64,000 nt of DNA from positions 62,001 to 126,000 of the forward strand of contig CAWGOT010000013.1 of assembly GCA_963824275.1 (NCBI GenBank), given 5' to 3'. Every line of letters begins with the position of its first letter. Within the stretch, counting starts at the first letter, position 1. The notes under the pieces were generated by a model, which was not told the origin of the DNA, did no database searches, and saw nothing but the letters and a program-made list of their open reading frames with translations. Of the stretch, positions 16,922 to 25,230 are shown one piece after another. Both the position numbers and the translations under genes were made by a program. The DNA comes from JANXQG01 sp963824275 (GTDB lineage Bacteria; Planctomycetota; Planctomycetia; Pirellulales; Thermoguttaceae).

Positions 16922-19627
16922 ATGAGAATCGAGATTCCCATCCTGGTTGAGCCTGACGTCCGTCCCGAAGGGGGCGGATCGATCTATCGCGTCCGGCCGC
17001 TGCTGTTCAACGGGCCCGATCGATCCGATCGGATTCTGGCGACGGCATTGGCCAAGTTGAGCGCGGCCTTAGAAAAGGACCTGAATGAGTTGGGACGCCG
17101 CGGCGAGCACGAGCAAGTGGCAGCTCTCACCTACGCGCCGGACGTCGATCTCCACTGGCTCGACCTGCGGCTCGATCTTCGCGACAAGCCGTTCCGGGGC
17201 AGATTCCCGCTGGTCACGCTCCGCGAGTTCGATCGGCTCTTGGCCTTCACGCCAAGCCTGGATGACCTGTGGTTCGAAGTTGAGTCGCGTGCGGACCTTG
17301 CCCGCCGGGCGACGGAGGTGTTCACGCGGCATTTTCGCGCCGCCGCGAGAAATCGCGACGGTCAACCGGTGCGGCGCCAGCTTGCGACATTCGAGGGCAA
17401 GAAGAAGCCCTGGATCGCGCTGGTCGAGCTTTCCCTATCTACGCGCCGCAAGCGGAGCGACGGCAAGGCCCGGCAGCTTGCCCTGCTCGATGCCGCCGAG
17501 CCGATGGACGGCGACGCGGAACTCCAGAGCGTCGGCCGCTGTCTCGATCGGCTCTATCCGGACCAGCTCAGCCGGGCCGTCTGCCGCGACGCAGCCGTCG
17601 ACGAGCTCGCACGGTTGCTGGAAGCGGCCGACATGCGACCGGTCCTCGTCGTGGGGCCGCCGATGGTCGGCAAGACGGCGTTGATCCACGAGTGCGTATT
17701 CCGAAAAACGAAAAGCCGCGTGGAGAAGGGCGGCCCCATGTATCCGCCCGAGGAGAACGTCTGGCTCCTGGCGCCGCAGCGGCTGATCTCGGGCATGTCC
17801 TACGTCGGCCAGTGGGAGAACCGCCTGCTGGCCATTCTCAAGCAGTCGCGGAAGTTGCGGCACGTTCTGTACTTCGATGACCTGCTGGGTCTCTATCACG
17901 CCGGCGCGACCAGCCAATCGACGCTTTCCGTGGCCGACGTGCTCAAGCCGTACATCGAGCGGCGCGAGGTCCGCCTGCTGGCCGAAGCCACGCCCGAGCA
18001 ACTGCGGATCCTCCGCGAACGGGACCGGGGCTTTGCCGACCTGTTCCACGTGGTCCAGGTCGCCGAACCGAGCGAGGAGGAGACGGTCCGCATCCTGCTC
18101 AGCGTGAGCCGCGGGCTCGAGGCCCGCCACGGGGTCCGCTTCGGGCTTGACGTCCTGCCGTGCGTTATCGAGCTGACCAGGACCTGGCAGGCGGAACACG
18201 CCTTTCCCGGCAAGGCGGCGCGATGGCTGAACCAGCTCGCCGTCAAGCACCAGGCGGCCGATGCCGATCGCGACACGGTGCTTGGCGAGTTTCATGCGAC
18301 CAGCGGCCTGCAGGTCGCCTTTGCCGACAGCAATGCCCGGCTTTCCCGGCAGGAGGTCCTTGCCGGCCTGCAAGACCGCATCATCGGGCAGCGGCAGGCG
18401 GTGGAAACGATGGCCGACGTGGTCTCGATCGCCAAGGCCCGCCTGAATGATCCCCAGCGCCCGCTGGGCGCGTTGCTGTTCCTCGGCCCTACGGGCGTGG
18501 GCAAGACCGAATGTGCCAAGGCACTGGCGAACTATCTCTTCAGCAATCCGGCCCGGCTCGTGCGGTTCGACATGAACGAATTCGTCTCGCCGCAATCGGT
18601 GCCGCGGCTGGTCGGCACGTTCGATCAACCGGAGGGCCTGCTCACCGGCGCCGTGCGCCGCGAGCCGTTTTGCGTCTTGCTGCTGGACGAGATCGAGAAG
18701 GCCCATCCCGACGTTTTCGATTTGCTCCTGCAGATCCTGGGCGAGGCCCGCTTGACCGACGCCCTGGGACGCACGGCCAATTTCTCCAGCGCGGTGATCA
18801 TCATGACCTCGAACCTGGGCACGCGGCAGGCTGCCCGCGACGTGGGATTCGCCCCGGCTGGGGAATCGTCGGGCCACGTTTATCGCAAGGCTGTCGAGGA
18901 GTTCTTTCGCCCCGAGTTCCTCAACCGCATCGATCGCATCGTGCCCTTCGATCGTCTCGATCGGGCCGACCTGGAGCAGATTGCGCAGGGCATCCTGGCC
19001 GACGTGGCGGGGCGGGCGGGACTCTCCCGCCGCAGGTGCGCCATCGAGCTGGCCGGCGACGCCCTGGCGTGGCTCGTGGAGCGCGGCTGCCATCGCACGC
19101 TCGGCGCCAGGGCCATGCGGCGGGCGGTGGAACGCGACCTCGTGCGGCCCATGGCCCGGCAGTTGGCAGCGATAACCCCCGATACGCCCACGGTCCTTGC
19201 CGCCCGCCGCTGGGGTGAATCGCTGGCCGTGCGGATCGTTCCGCTCATCGAGGCCCAACTCAGGGCCGACCTGGTCCGGCCAGAACAACTCGGCGATGCC
19301 AAGGCCCTGCTTGCGGGCCCGCGCCGCCATCGATCGCTTACAGGCGGCCTACGAGATCCACCGTCCACCGATGCAAGATGCAAGCGGCCGGATCTTGCCG
19401 CAATATCATTGGTATCTTTGCGTTGCCGAGTTTCTGCAGGAGACCCGCGGCTTGTCGATCGCGCTTGCGGACGCGATCGACGGGCCAAAATGGGGCCGCG
19501 GCGCGCCGCTCATCCACCCCCGCCAGGCGCGAGACCGCACGTCGGTGAGCCGTCGCTATGGGTCGCCTGGGCGCGGCATTCTCAAGGAGATCACCGCCGC
19601 CCACGACGTGATCGACTACGTGAATGA
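16922..19627 (+). CDS. ClpA/B-like ATPase B, main part (frame-disrupted near 19315)
   Basis: Second member of the triplet. The ATG at 16922 lies four bases after ATPase A. An N-terminal domain of about 230 residues has the same layout as in A. The first AAA+ domain has Walker A GPPMVGKTAL, Walker B VLYFDDLLGL (Asp-Asp in place of Asp-Glu) and pore loop SGMSYVGQW with Tyr kept. The second has Walker A GPTGVGKTECAK, Walker B VLLLDEIEKAH, sensor-1 IIMTSNLG and FLNRIDR; the GYVG loop is replaced by VGTFDQPEGLL. The gene therefore looks like the most ATPase-competent member. The last 100 codons of this frame are spurious: the protein moves to the next frame near 19315. Confidence 0.8.
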   Translation: MRIEIPILVEPDVRPEGGGSIYRVRPLLFNGPDRSDRILATALAKLSAALEKDLNELGRRGEHEQVAALTYAPDVDLHWLDLRLDLRDKPFRGRFPLVTLREFDRLLAFTPSLDDLWFEVESRADLARRATEVFTRHFRAAARNRDGQPVRRQLATFEGKKKPWIALVELSLSTRRKRSDGKARQLALLDAAEPMDGDAELQSVGRCLDRLYPDQLSRAVCRDAAVDELARLLEAADMRPVLVVGPPMVGKTALIHECVFRKTKSRVEKGGPMYPPEENVWLLAPQRLISGMSYVGQWENRLLAILKQSRKLRHVLYFDDLLGLYHAGATSQSTLSVADVLKPYIERREVRLLAEATPEQLRILRERDRGFADLFHVVQVAEPSEEETVRILLSVSRGLEARHGVRFGLDVLPCVIELTRTWQAEHAFPGKAARWLNQLAVKHQAADADRDTVLGEFHATSGLQVAFADSNARLSRQEVLAGLQDRIIGQRQAVETMADVVSIAKARLNDPQRPLGALLFLGPTGVGKTECAKALANYLFSNPARLVRFDMNEFVSPQSVPRLVGTFDQPEGLLTGAVRREPFCVLLLDEIEKAHPDVFDLLLQILGEARLTDALGRTANFSSAVIIMTSNLGTRQAARDVGFAPAGESSGHVYRKAVEEFFRPEFLNRIDRIVPFDRLDRADLEQIAQGILADVAGRAGLSRRRCAIELAGDALAWLVERGCHRTLGARAMRRAVERDLVRPMARQLAAITPDTPTVLAARRWGESLAVRIVPLIEAQLRADLVRPEQLGDAKALLAGPRRHRSLTGGLRDPPSTDARCKRPDLAAISLVSLRCRVSAGDPRLVDRACGRDRRAKMGPRRAAHPPPPGARPHVGEPSLWVAWARHSQGDHRRPRRDRLRE

Positions 19628-20420
19628 GCTATCGGCCGAACTGGCGAAACGCAAAGCGGAGAGCGAGCCCGAGTCGCTCATGCGGCTGCTCTTGGATCGC
19701 CTGGCACTGGCGCACGCGCCAGCGCCTGAGCCGGACGGCTGGGTTTCCGACCGGGCATTGGTGTTGATTCGCAGTCTTCGCGAGCCAAGCCTGAGCCAGC
19801 GTATTGTGGCAGAGAACCTGATCGCCAAATATGGCGTCATCCATCCGCCGTGGCGAACGGACGCGGAGGAAGACAACTCAGTATTCGGCTTGGAGATCAC
19901 GCATTGGCGGAGCGCCCCCGATCCGAAGCAGCGCTTGCGGGCCTGGTGGCAGGAACTCCTTCCGGACGGCGATCCGGGCGGGCATCACGACCGGCACTGC
20001 ATGCACGTGCTGCTGGCCGAAGGCTTCCACGCCGGCCGCTTCCTGGCCTATGAACAGGGGACGCATCTTTTCACCACGGCCGACGACCGCCTCGAACCGC
20101 TGCAAGTCATCGTGCTGCCGGCCGCCGCCGGGCGCTCGCCGGGCGACGTCCTGCTCGATGCCTTGGCGCGGCACGAGGCGGCCTTGCTCCCCTCGCCCGA
20201 CCAACCTTCGGTCGGTGCCCGGAGAGGGGCAGGGGGCGAGGGCGGATGGCCGTCTGATCCCCTGCGCTGGCTGCCGACGGTCAGCCTCTGGTGCCCCAAC
20301 AAGTTCCGCACGGATCTGCAAAACGGCATGACGGAGACGTTTCTGGGCGAGAATCCCTCCAGCCCCCGCGATTTGATGGCCACGCTTCCCCTGCCGCCCG
20401 AGTTCGAGGATTTCCGCTGA
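19197..20420 (+). CDS. ClpA/B-like ATPase B, C-terminal release-factor-like part
   Basis: Continuation of ATPase B, valid from about 19315. It begins with a helical linker and then, around residues 245-330, shows the pattern CMHVLLAEGFHAGRFLAYEQ followed by GTHLF, similar to the part of the release-factor PCRF domain where an aromatic-Gly strand is followed by an E-x-G-x-H turn. As in ATPase A there is no GGQ motif. A palindromic repeat at 20186-20243 is read in frame as a short Gly/Arg/Ala-rich insert. The stop TGA (20418-20420) overlaps the ATG of ATPase C, so the two are translationally coupled. Confidence 0.7.
   Translation: MPPAAGVNRWPCGSFRSSRPNSGPTWSGQNNSAMPRPCLRARAAIDRLQAAYEIHRPPMQDASGRILPQYHWYLCVAEFLQETRGLSIALADAIDGPKWGRGAPLIHPRQARDRTSVSRRYGSPGRGILKEITAAHDVIDYVNELSAELAKRKAESEPESLMRLLLDRLALAHAPAPEPDGWVSDRALVLIRSLREPSLSQRIVAENLIAKYGVIHPPWRTDAEEDNSVFGLEITHWRSAPDPKQRLRAWWQELLPDGDPGGHHDRHCMHVLLAEGFHAGRFLAYEQGTHLFTTADDRLEPLQVIVLPAAAGRSPGDVLLDALARHEAALLPSPDQPSVGARRGAGGEGGWPSDPLRWLPTVSLWCPNKFRTDLQNGMTETFLGENPSSPRDLMATLPLPPEFEDFR
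20186..20243. repeat. CTCCCCTC...GAGGGG palindromic repeat inside ATPase B
   Basis: GCTCCCCTCGCCCGACCAAC, CTTCGGTCGG and GGAGAGGGGCAGGGGGCGAG form a hairpin read in frame in the release-factor-like tail of ATPase B. It is of the same type as the units at 2356-2486. Confidence 0.75.
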
Positions 20421-22687
20421 TGCCCAACTATCGCGTACCCCTGCTGGTCTGGCGGGACCTGGAAGGCTTCTGGACGGCGGCCCCCGTCGAGATCGGGCTG
20501 GCGGGCGATGACGCTGCCGCCGTCGAGGCCACGGCCGAAAGGGCCGTCAAGCAATTGCAGGCCTATCTCCAGTGGTGGTTCAAAAAGAACCCCTGGCTTT
20601 CCGTCCCCGATTTTCTTGAACCGGAACTGATCTACTCGCGGGTTTCCGTGCGCCCGCAATACCGCGAGGGGCAGCGGGTCTATCCCTGCGCGGAAGAGAT
20701 CGAGCTCCGCGTGCCGGGAGTGCATGGGCATCAAGAGAGCGGGCTGCGGATCTGCTCGCTGCCGACGCTCGACGTTGCCTTCCACTTTTACGCCGCCGGC
20801 GATCTGCGGCGGATGATCGCCGAAACGGTGCGGCGCCGGCTCGCGGATCTCACGCCGCAGGCCCTTTCCCGCTTCTTGCCGCCGCCGCAAGCGCGGCTGC
20901 AAGAGGTCTCGGTCCGCGTCGCCGATCCCAAGCCCTCGCGAAATCCGTATGCCGAGTTGCCGACGCTGATGCAGACCGCCCAGGCCATCGGCGAGCCCTC
21001 CTATCGCCGCCGCTTCTCCGCCTCCTGGCAGCGCGAGGGCGAACTGGCCCAACTGATCCACAAGCTGGGCGGCGAAAAGGCGAACGTGGCTGTCGTCGGC
21101 GAGCATGGCGCCGGCAAGTCGACCCTGCTGGTAAATGCCGTGAGGGCCTTGGAGCGGTCGGTCGACGACAGGGACAAGGCGGCCCCGATCGTGCGCCGCT
21201 GCTACTGGCTGACAACCGCCGGCCGCTTGATCGCCGGCATGCGCTATCTCGGCGAGTGGCAGATGCGCTGCGAAACGGTCATTGGCGAACTGTCGGCCAT
21301 CGACGGGGTCTTATGCGTCGAGAACCTGCTCGACCTGGTGCTTCTGGGCGGAACGGCGCCGGCGGGGAGCATCGCCGCGTTCCTGGTGCCCTTTCTGCAA
21401 AACGGCCAGCTTCGCCTGGTCGCCGAAACAACGCCGGAGGAGTTCGACGCCTGCCGCCGTCTCTTGCCGGGCCTGGCCGACGTCTTCCAGGTCCTCCGTC
21501 TCGATCCGATGCATCCGCGACAGGCCCGCGCGGCGCTCGCCGCGGTCGCCGACCAGCGGGCCGGCGAGACCAAAGTCGCATGCGAAGGGCAGACGCCTGA
21601 GACGGTCGACTATCTCTTTCGCCGCTTCATGCCCTATCATGCCATGCCGGGCAAGGCGGCCCGATTCCTCTCATCCCTTTTCGAGAAGGCAAAGCAAGAC
21701 GGCCGCCAGGGCATCGGCATTCTGCAGGTCATCGAGTCCTTCGTCGAGTTTTCCGGACTGCCCGAGGCCATGCTCCGCGACGATCGGCCGCTGGCAGTTG
21801 CCGACGTTGAGGAGTGGTTCCACGCGCGGATCATCGGCCAGGACGAGCCCTGCCGGATCGCGGCCGAGATCATCGCCACTTTCAAGGCGGGGCTCAACGA
21901 TCCGCGCCGGCCGCTGGGCACCTTGCTCTTCTGCGGACCGACCGGCGTCGGCAAGACGGAGCTGGCCAAGGCGATGTCGCGCTACCTGTTCGGGCATGGG
22001 CGCCACGCCGACCGTTTGATTCGCCTCGACATGAGCGAGTACGCGTCGCCTTGGGCCGCCGAGCGTCTGCTCGCCAAGGACGATGGCAGGCCCAGCGATT
22101 TCGTCGAGAAGGTCCGCCAGCAGCCGTTCGTGGTCGTGTTGCTTGACGAGATTGAGAAAGCGGCCGCACCGGTTTTCGACATGTTGCTGGGCATGCTGGA
22201 CGAGGGCCGGCTGACCGACCGCAACGGCCGCACGACGATTTTTCGTAGCGCGATCGTGATCTTGACCTCGAATCTGGGCGCAGCAACGCGTTCGTCGATC
22301 GGCTTCGACGCGGCGGCCCCGCAAGGCTACGCCAAGGCCGTGCAGGACTTCTTCCGCCCTGAGTTCTTCAATCGCATCGACGCCGTGGTCTCCTTCAGTC
22401 AGCTAGATGCGGCCGTTTGCCGGAGCATCGTCCGTAAGGAGATTGGCGAAATCGCCCTCCGGGAAGGGCTCAAGCGGGCCGGCCTTCGGCTCCGTGCCAG
22501 CGATGCCCTGGTCGATCGGCTCGTCGCGACCGGCTTCGACCCCCGATACGGGGCAAGGCCGTTGCAGCGGACGCTGGAAACCCGTGTCGTTACGCCTCTT
22601 TCGAGGTTCCTGCTTGAGATTCCTGGACTTCACGACGTGGGAATCGAGTTGGACGTTGACTCGCAAGGCAGACTGATCGTTAGATGA
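20420..22687 (+). CDS. ClpA/B-like ATPase C
   Basis: Third and only unbroken member, 755 residues, starting at the ATG that overlaps the stop of ATPase B. An N-terminal domain of about 200 residues precedes two AAA+ domains. The first has Walker A GEHGAGKSTLL, Walker B VLCVENLLDL (Glu-Asn, not Asp-Glu) and pore loop AGMRYLGEW. The second has Walker A GPTGVGKTELAK, Walker B VVLLDEIEKAA, sensor-1 VILTSNLG, FFNRIDA and GARPLQR. The second pore loop is again non-standard (AKDDGRPSDFV). Unlike A and B it stops soon after the ATPase and has no release-factor-like tail. The three probably assemble together, given their tight coupling. No ClpP-type protease gene is adjacent. Confidence 0.85.
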   Translation: MPNYRVPLLVWRDLEGFWTAAPVEIGLAGDDAAAVEATAERAVKQLQAYLQWWFKKNPWLSVPDFLEPELIYSRVSVRPQYREGQRVYPCAEEIELRVPGVHGHQESGLRICSLPTLDVAFHFYAAGDLRRMIAETVRRRLADLTPQALSRFLPPPQARLQEVSVRVADPKPSRNPYAELPTLMQTAQAIGEPSYRRRFSASWQREGELAQLIHKLGGEKANVAVVGEHGAGKSTLLVNAVRALERSVDDRDKAAPIVRRCYWLTTAGRLIAGMRYLGEWQMRCETVIGELSAIDGVLCVENLLDLVLLGGTAPAGSIAAFLVPFLQNGQLRLVAETTPEEFDACRRLLPGLADVFQVLRLDPMHPRQARAALAAVADQRAGETKVACEGQTPETVDYLFRRFMPYHAMPGKAARFLSSLFEKAKQDGRQGIGILQVIESFVEFSGLPEAMLRDDRPLAVADVEEWFHARIIGQDEPCRIAAEIIATFKAGLNDPRRPLGTLLFCGPTGVGKTELAKAMSRYLFGHGRHADRLIRLDMSEYASPWAAERLLAKDDGRPSDFVEKVRQQPFVVVLLDEIEKAAAPVFDMLLGMLDEGRLTDRNGRTTIFRSAIVILTSNLGAATRSSIGFDAAAPQGYAKAVQDFFRPEFFNRIDAVVSFSQLDAAVCRSIVRKEIGEIALREGLKRAGLRLRASDALVDRLVATGFDPRYGARPLQRTLETRVVTPLSRFLLEIPGLHDVGIELDVDSQGRLIVR

Positions 22688-22995
22688 GTGTTAAAATCCA
22701 CCCTGCGGTGAACAATCCAGGCTAGTGCCTACCGTAAAATTTTTTGCGTGGGGCATGCTTGCCAAACTGCCAGACGTGTGTTAGATTAACATTTACCCCA
22801 CGCCTGCGTATTACTCTTGACATCCGTCGGACTCGTCGTCCAAACAGCCATTCCAAGGCATTGTGGCTATGCAATAGGTAGGGGTCGGGAGGTTTTCTTT
22901 GTTAGCCGCTCCAACAGTCACTTGGCGATTTTAACACGATCGTATATAATATGTTGCTGGGGAGCAGTCTTTTCTCGTGTGTTAAAGGGTAAAAA
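22688..22995. other. Intergenic region before the response regulator
   Basis: This 308-base gap is clearly richer in A and T than its surroundings. Apart from the promoter at 22922-22950 I see no gene or clear hairpin. The AT-richness suggests a regulatory or transferred segment. Confidence 0.6.
22922..22950 (+). promoter_or_regulatory. Strong sigma-70 promoter of the response regulator
   Basis: TTGGCG at 22922-22927 and a perfect TATAAT at 22945-22950 are separated by exactly 17 bases. Transcription would begin near 22957, giving a leader of about 40 bases before the ATG at 22996. This is the best promoter match I found in the window. Confidence 0.8.
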
Positions 22996-23667
22996 ATGGG
23001 CATTCGATTGATGATCGCAGACGACCATGTAGCGATTCGGGCAGGCATCGTCGGCCTGATTCAAGGAACCGAAATCGAGTTAGTTTGCCAGGCGGAGACG
23101 TGCGAGCAGACCGTCAAGTTCGCGCTCTCGTGTCAGCCTGACGTGCTCTTGTTGGATCTCCGGCTGCAAGGCTCTGACGGTCTTGACGCCCTGGAGCAGA
23201 TCAAGCGCGAGAATCCTAAGATCGCGGTCCTGATCTTCTCCGCAGTTGAGGAGGTCAAGGAAATGGCGCATGCCCGCAAGCTGGGCGCGGCGGGATTCGC
23301 GTTCAAGGGTGCGACGCGGGAGGATCTCTTGAAGGCCATCCGCCAGGTCGCGGCGGGAAAGCAAGCCTGGACGCCGCGTCAGATTCGCCAGGTCGTGAGC
23401 CGTGCGGCCGCGGCGGCGCTTGTCAACCACGATCGAAACCCGTTGAGCGCCCGCGAAGTCGAGGTGCTCAAGGGGATTTTGGACGGTCTGTCGAACGAGG
23501 CCATTTCCGAAGTCATGGAGATCGACGTGGAAACCGTGAAGCAACACGTCAAGCACATCCTGCGGAAGTTGCACGTCGAGGATCGAACCCAAGCCGCCTT
23601 GATCGCCTTGCGGAACAATATGTATGACGAGCCAACGGTGATCGAGCCCGAAGTCGGCGCGCGATAG
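22996..23667 (+). CDS. NarL/FixJ-family response regulator
   Basis: Two-domain DNA-binding response regulator, 223 residues. The N-terminal receiver has the acidic pair ADDH near residues 9-12, the phospho-acceptor Asp in DVLLLDLRL near 54 and the conserved Lys in FAFKGAT. The C-terminal LuxR-type helix-turn-helix runs from LSAREVEVLKGILDGLSNEA to the recognition helix in VETVKQHVKHILRKL. There is no adjacent kinase gene, so it is probably an orphan or is served by a distant kinase. The ATG at 22996 fits the promoter at 22922-22950. The membrane protease gene follows 50 bases downstream in the same direction. Confidence 0.9.
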   Translation: MGIRLMIADDHVAIRAGIVGLIQGTEIELVCQAETCEQTVKFALSCQPDVLLLDLRLQGSDGLDALEQIKRENPKIAVLIFSAVEEVKEMAHARKLGAAGFAFKGATREDLLKAIRQVAAGKQAWTPRQIRQVVSRAAAAALVNHDRNPLSAREVEVLKGILDGLSNEAISEVMEIDVETVKQHVKHILRKLHVEDRTQAALIALRNNMYDEPTVIEPEVGAR

Positions 23668-23717
23668 CGGTTTGCGGCCTTGATCGTAGGACGACGCACT
23701 GCCGGTGGAGTTCCCGA

Positions 23718-25097
23718 TTGCCTGGTTTCCTGATGCTTCTGGTCGCGATCGCCGCTCCAGCATCGGAAGGGAACCAGCCAGTCGCGGAGAATGCCCAACG
23801 GATTGCCGTCCCGGAGCCTTCGGCACTGGCGTTGGAACATTACCGCAGCGGGAACGTGCTGTGGGTCGTTTCGCAGGTAATCGCTCTGGCAATCCCGGCA
23901 ATGGTGCTGGCGACGGGCCTTTCCGTCCGCATCCGGAATCAGGCCCAGCGAGTCGGCCGCCGATGGTTCTTCACGATTGTTTTCTACTTTGCGTTCTACT
24001 ATTTGCTGCAATGGGTCTTGCAGTTGCCGCTCGCCTTTTATGCCGGGTACGTCCGCCCGCACGACTACGGGCTATCGAATCAGACATTCTTGAAGTGGCT
24101 CCACGACCTGGTCATTGAAGGGGCCCTGGGGTTGGCCTTCGGAGGGCTTTTGGTTTGGCTGCCGTATTGGCTGATGCGTCGCAGCCCTCAGTGGTGGCTG
24201 TATACGGCAGTCCTGTCGCTGCCGGTGATGTTCTTCTTCATGCTGTTCGAGCCGATCTGGGTGGCCCCGTTGTTCAATCGTTTCGGTCCGATGCGCGACA
24301 AGCAGCTTGAGGCCCGGATCCTGGCCTTGGCGGATGATGCCGGCATCGAGGGCGGCCGGGTCTTCGAGGCGGAGATGAGTGCCGACACCAACGCCGTAAA
24401 CGCCTACGTGACCGGCCTCTGGAGCAGCAAGCGAATCGTGCTTTGGGACACGCTCCTGGCAAAGCTCGATGCCGACCAAATCCGTGTGGTCATGGCGCAC
24501 GAAATGGGCCACTATGTGCTGAACCACGTGGCGCTGGGACTGCTGGCCTTGTTCTGCGGAATCGTGATCGCACTTTACCTCGTCGACAGTGCCGCGACCT
24601 TCCTGCTGCGGCGTTATGGGGATCGGCTCGGTTTCGATCGGCTTTCCGACGTTGCCTCACTACCACTGCTTCTTTTCCTGGGACAGGTCGTAGGGCTGGT
24701 GATGCTGCCTTGCGGGCTGGCATTCAGTCGTCATTTGGAGCACGAGGCCGACCGTTTTGCCCTGGAACTGACCCGCGACAATCGGGCGGCCGCCACGGCA
24801 TTCGTCCGCTTGCAGAGCGAGAATCTCGGCAATCCGCGACCCGGACCGGTGTACACGCTCCTCCGGGCGAGCCATCCCAGTTTGGCCGAGCGGATCGAGT
24901 TTGCCAACGATTACCGCCCTTGGGAGCAGGGCCAGCCGCTCCGCTACGGCGGTCTGTTCAAGCCCAGTCCCGGTTCCGGGAATGGTAAAATGGGGGCCAT
25001 AATGAAACTTGGGGAAATCGATAGGCGGATCGCCGTGTGCGGTCCGCCCGGAACGGGGATTTCTATCACGACCTCCCAAGCTGCCAGTCTTCACTGA
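23718..25097 (+). CDS. M48-family membrane metalloprotease (Ste24/CAAX prenyl protease-like)
   Basis: Zinc-dependent integral-membrane protease, 459 residues. The zinc-binding HEMGHY motif lies near residue 260, and the third ligand Glu is in HLEHEADRFAL near 345. Several transmembrane segments precede and flank the active site (for example residues 45-70, 80-105, 135-155, 165-185), with a pair between the two zinc motifs, as in the Ste24 group. The end sequence HPSLAERIEFAN is typical of that group. The TTG at 23718 has a GTGGAG ribosome binding site 7 bases upstream; the ATG at 23733 is an alternative. The last 45 residues look unlike the family and may reflect a read-through past the true end. 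Confidence 0.85.
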   Translation: MPGFLMLLVAIAAPASEGNQPVAENAQRIAVPEPSALALEHYRSGNVLWVVSQVIALAIPAMVLATGLSVRIRNQAQRVGRRWFFTIVFYFAFYYLLQWVLQLPLAFYAGYVRPHDYGLSNQTFLKWLHDLVIEGALGLAFGGLLVWLPYWLMRRSPQWWLYTAVLSLPVMFFFMLFEPIWVAPLFNRFGPMRDKQLEARILALADDAGIEGGRVFEAEMSADTNAVNAYVTGLWSSKRIVLWDTLLAKLDADQIRVVMAHEMGHYVLNHVALGLLALFCGIVIALYLVDSAATFLLRRYGDRLGFDRLSDVASLPLLLFLGQVVGLVMLPCGLAFSRHLEHEADRFALELTRDNRAAATAFVRLQSENLGNPRPGPVYTLLRASHPSLAERIEFANDYRPWEQGQPLRYGGLFKPSPGSGNGKMGAIMKLGEIDRRIAVCGPPGTGISITTSQAASLH

Positions 25098-25230
25098 ATT
25101 GTCGTGAAAAGGCATTTGCCGCATCCAACGGCCGGACTTTGGTGTTTCCTGCCAAGTATAACTGTAGAGTCTGGGACATTTGTACCGAATATTCTGATTG
25201 TAGCGAGAATGCAATGTGTAGGGGGGGATA

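Noticed and set aside
17435..19330. A 631-codon minus-strand frame opposite ATPase B
   Set aside because: ATPase B has clear Walker and sensor motifs in this span; the opposite frame shows none and is a GC-rich shadow.
13603..22687. Type VI secretion ClpV genes
   Set aside because: No secretion structural genes are nearby, and the N-terminal and pore-loop regions do not fit ClpV.
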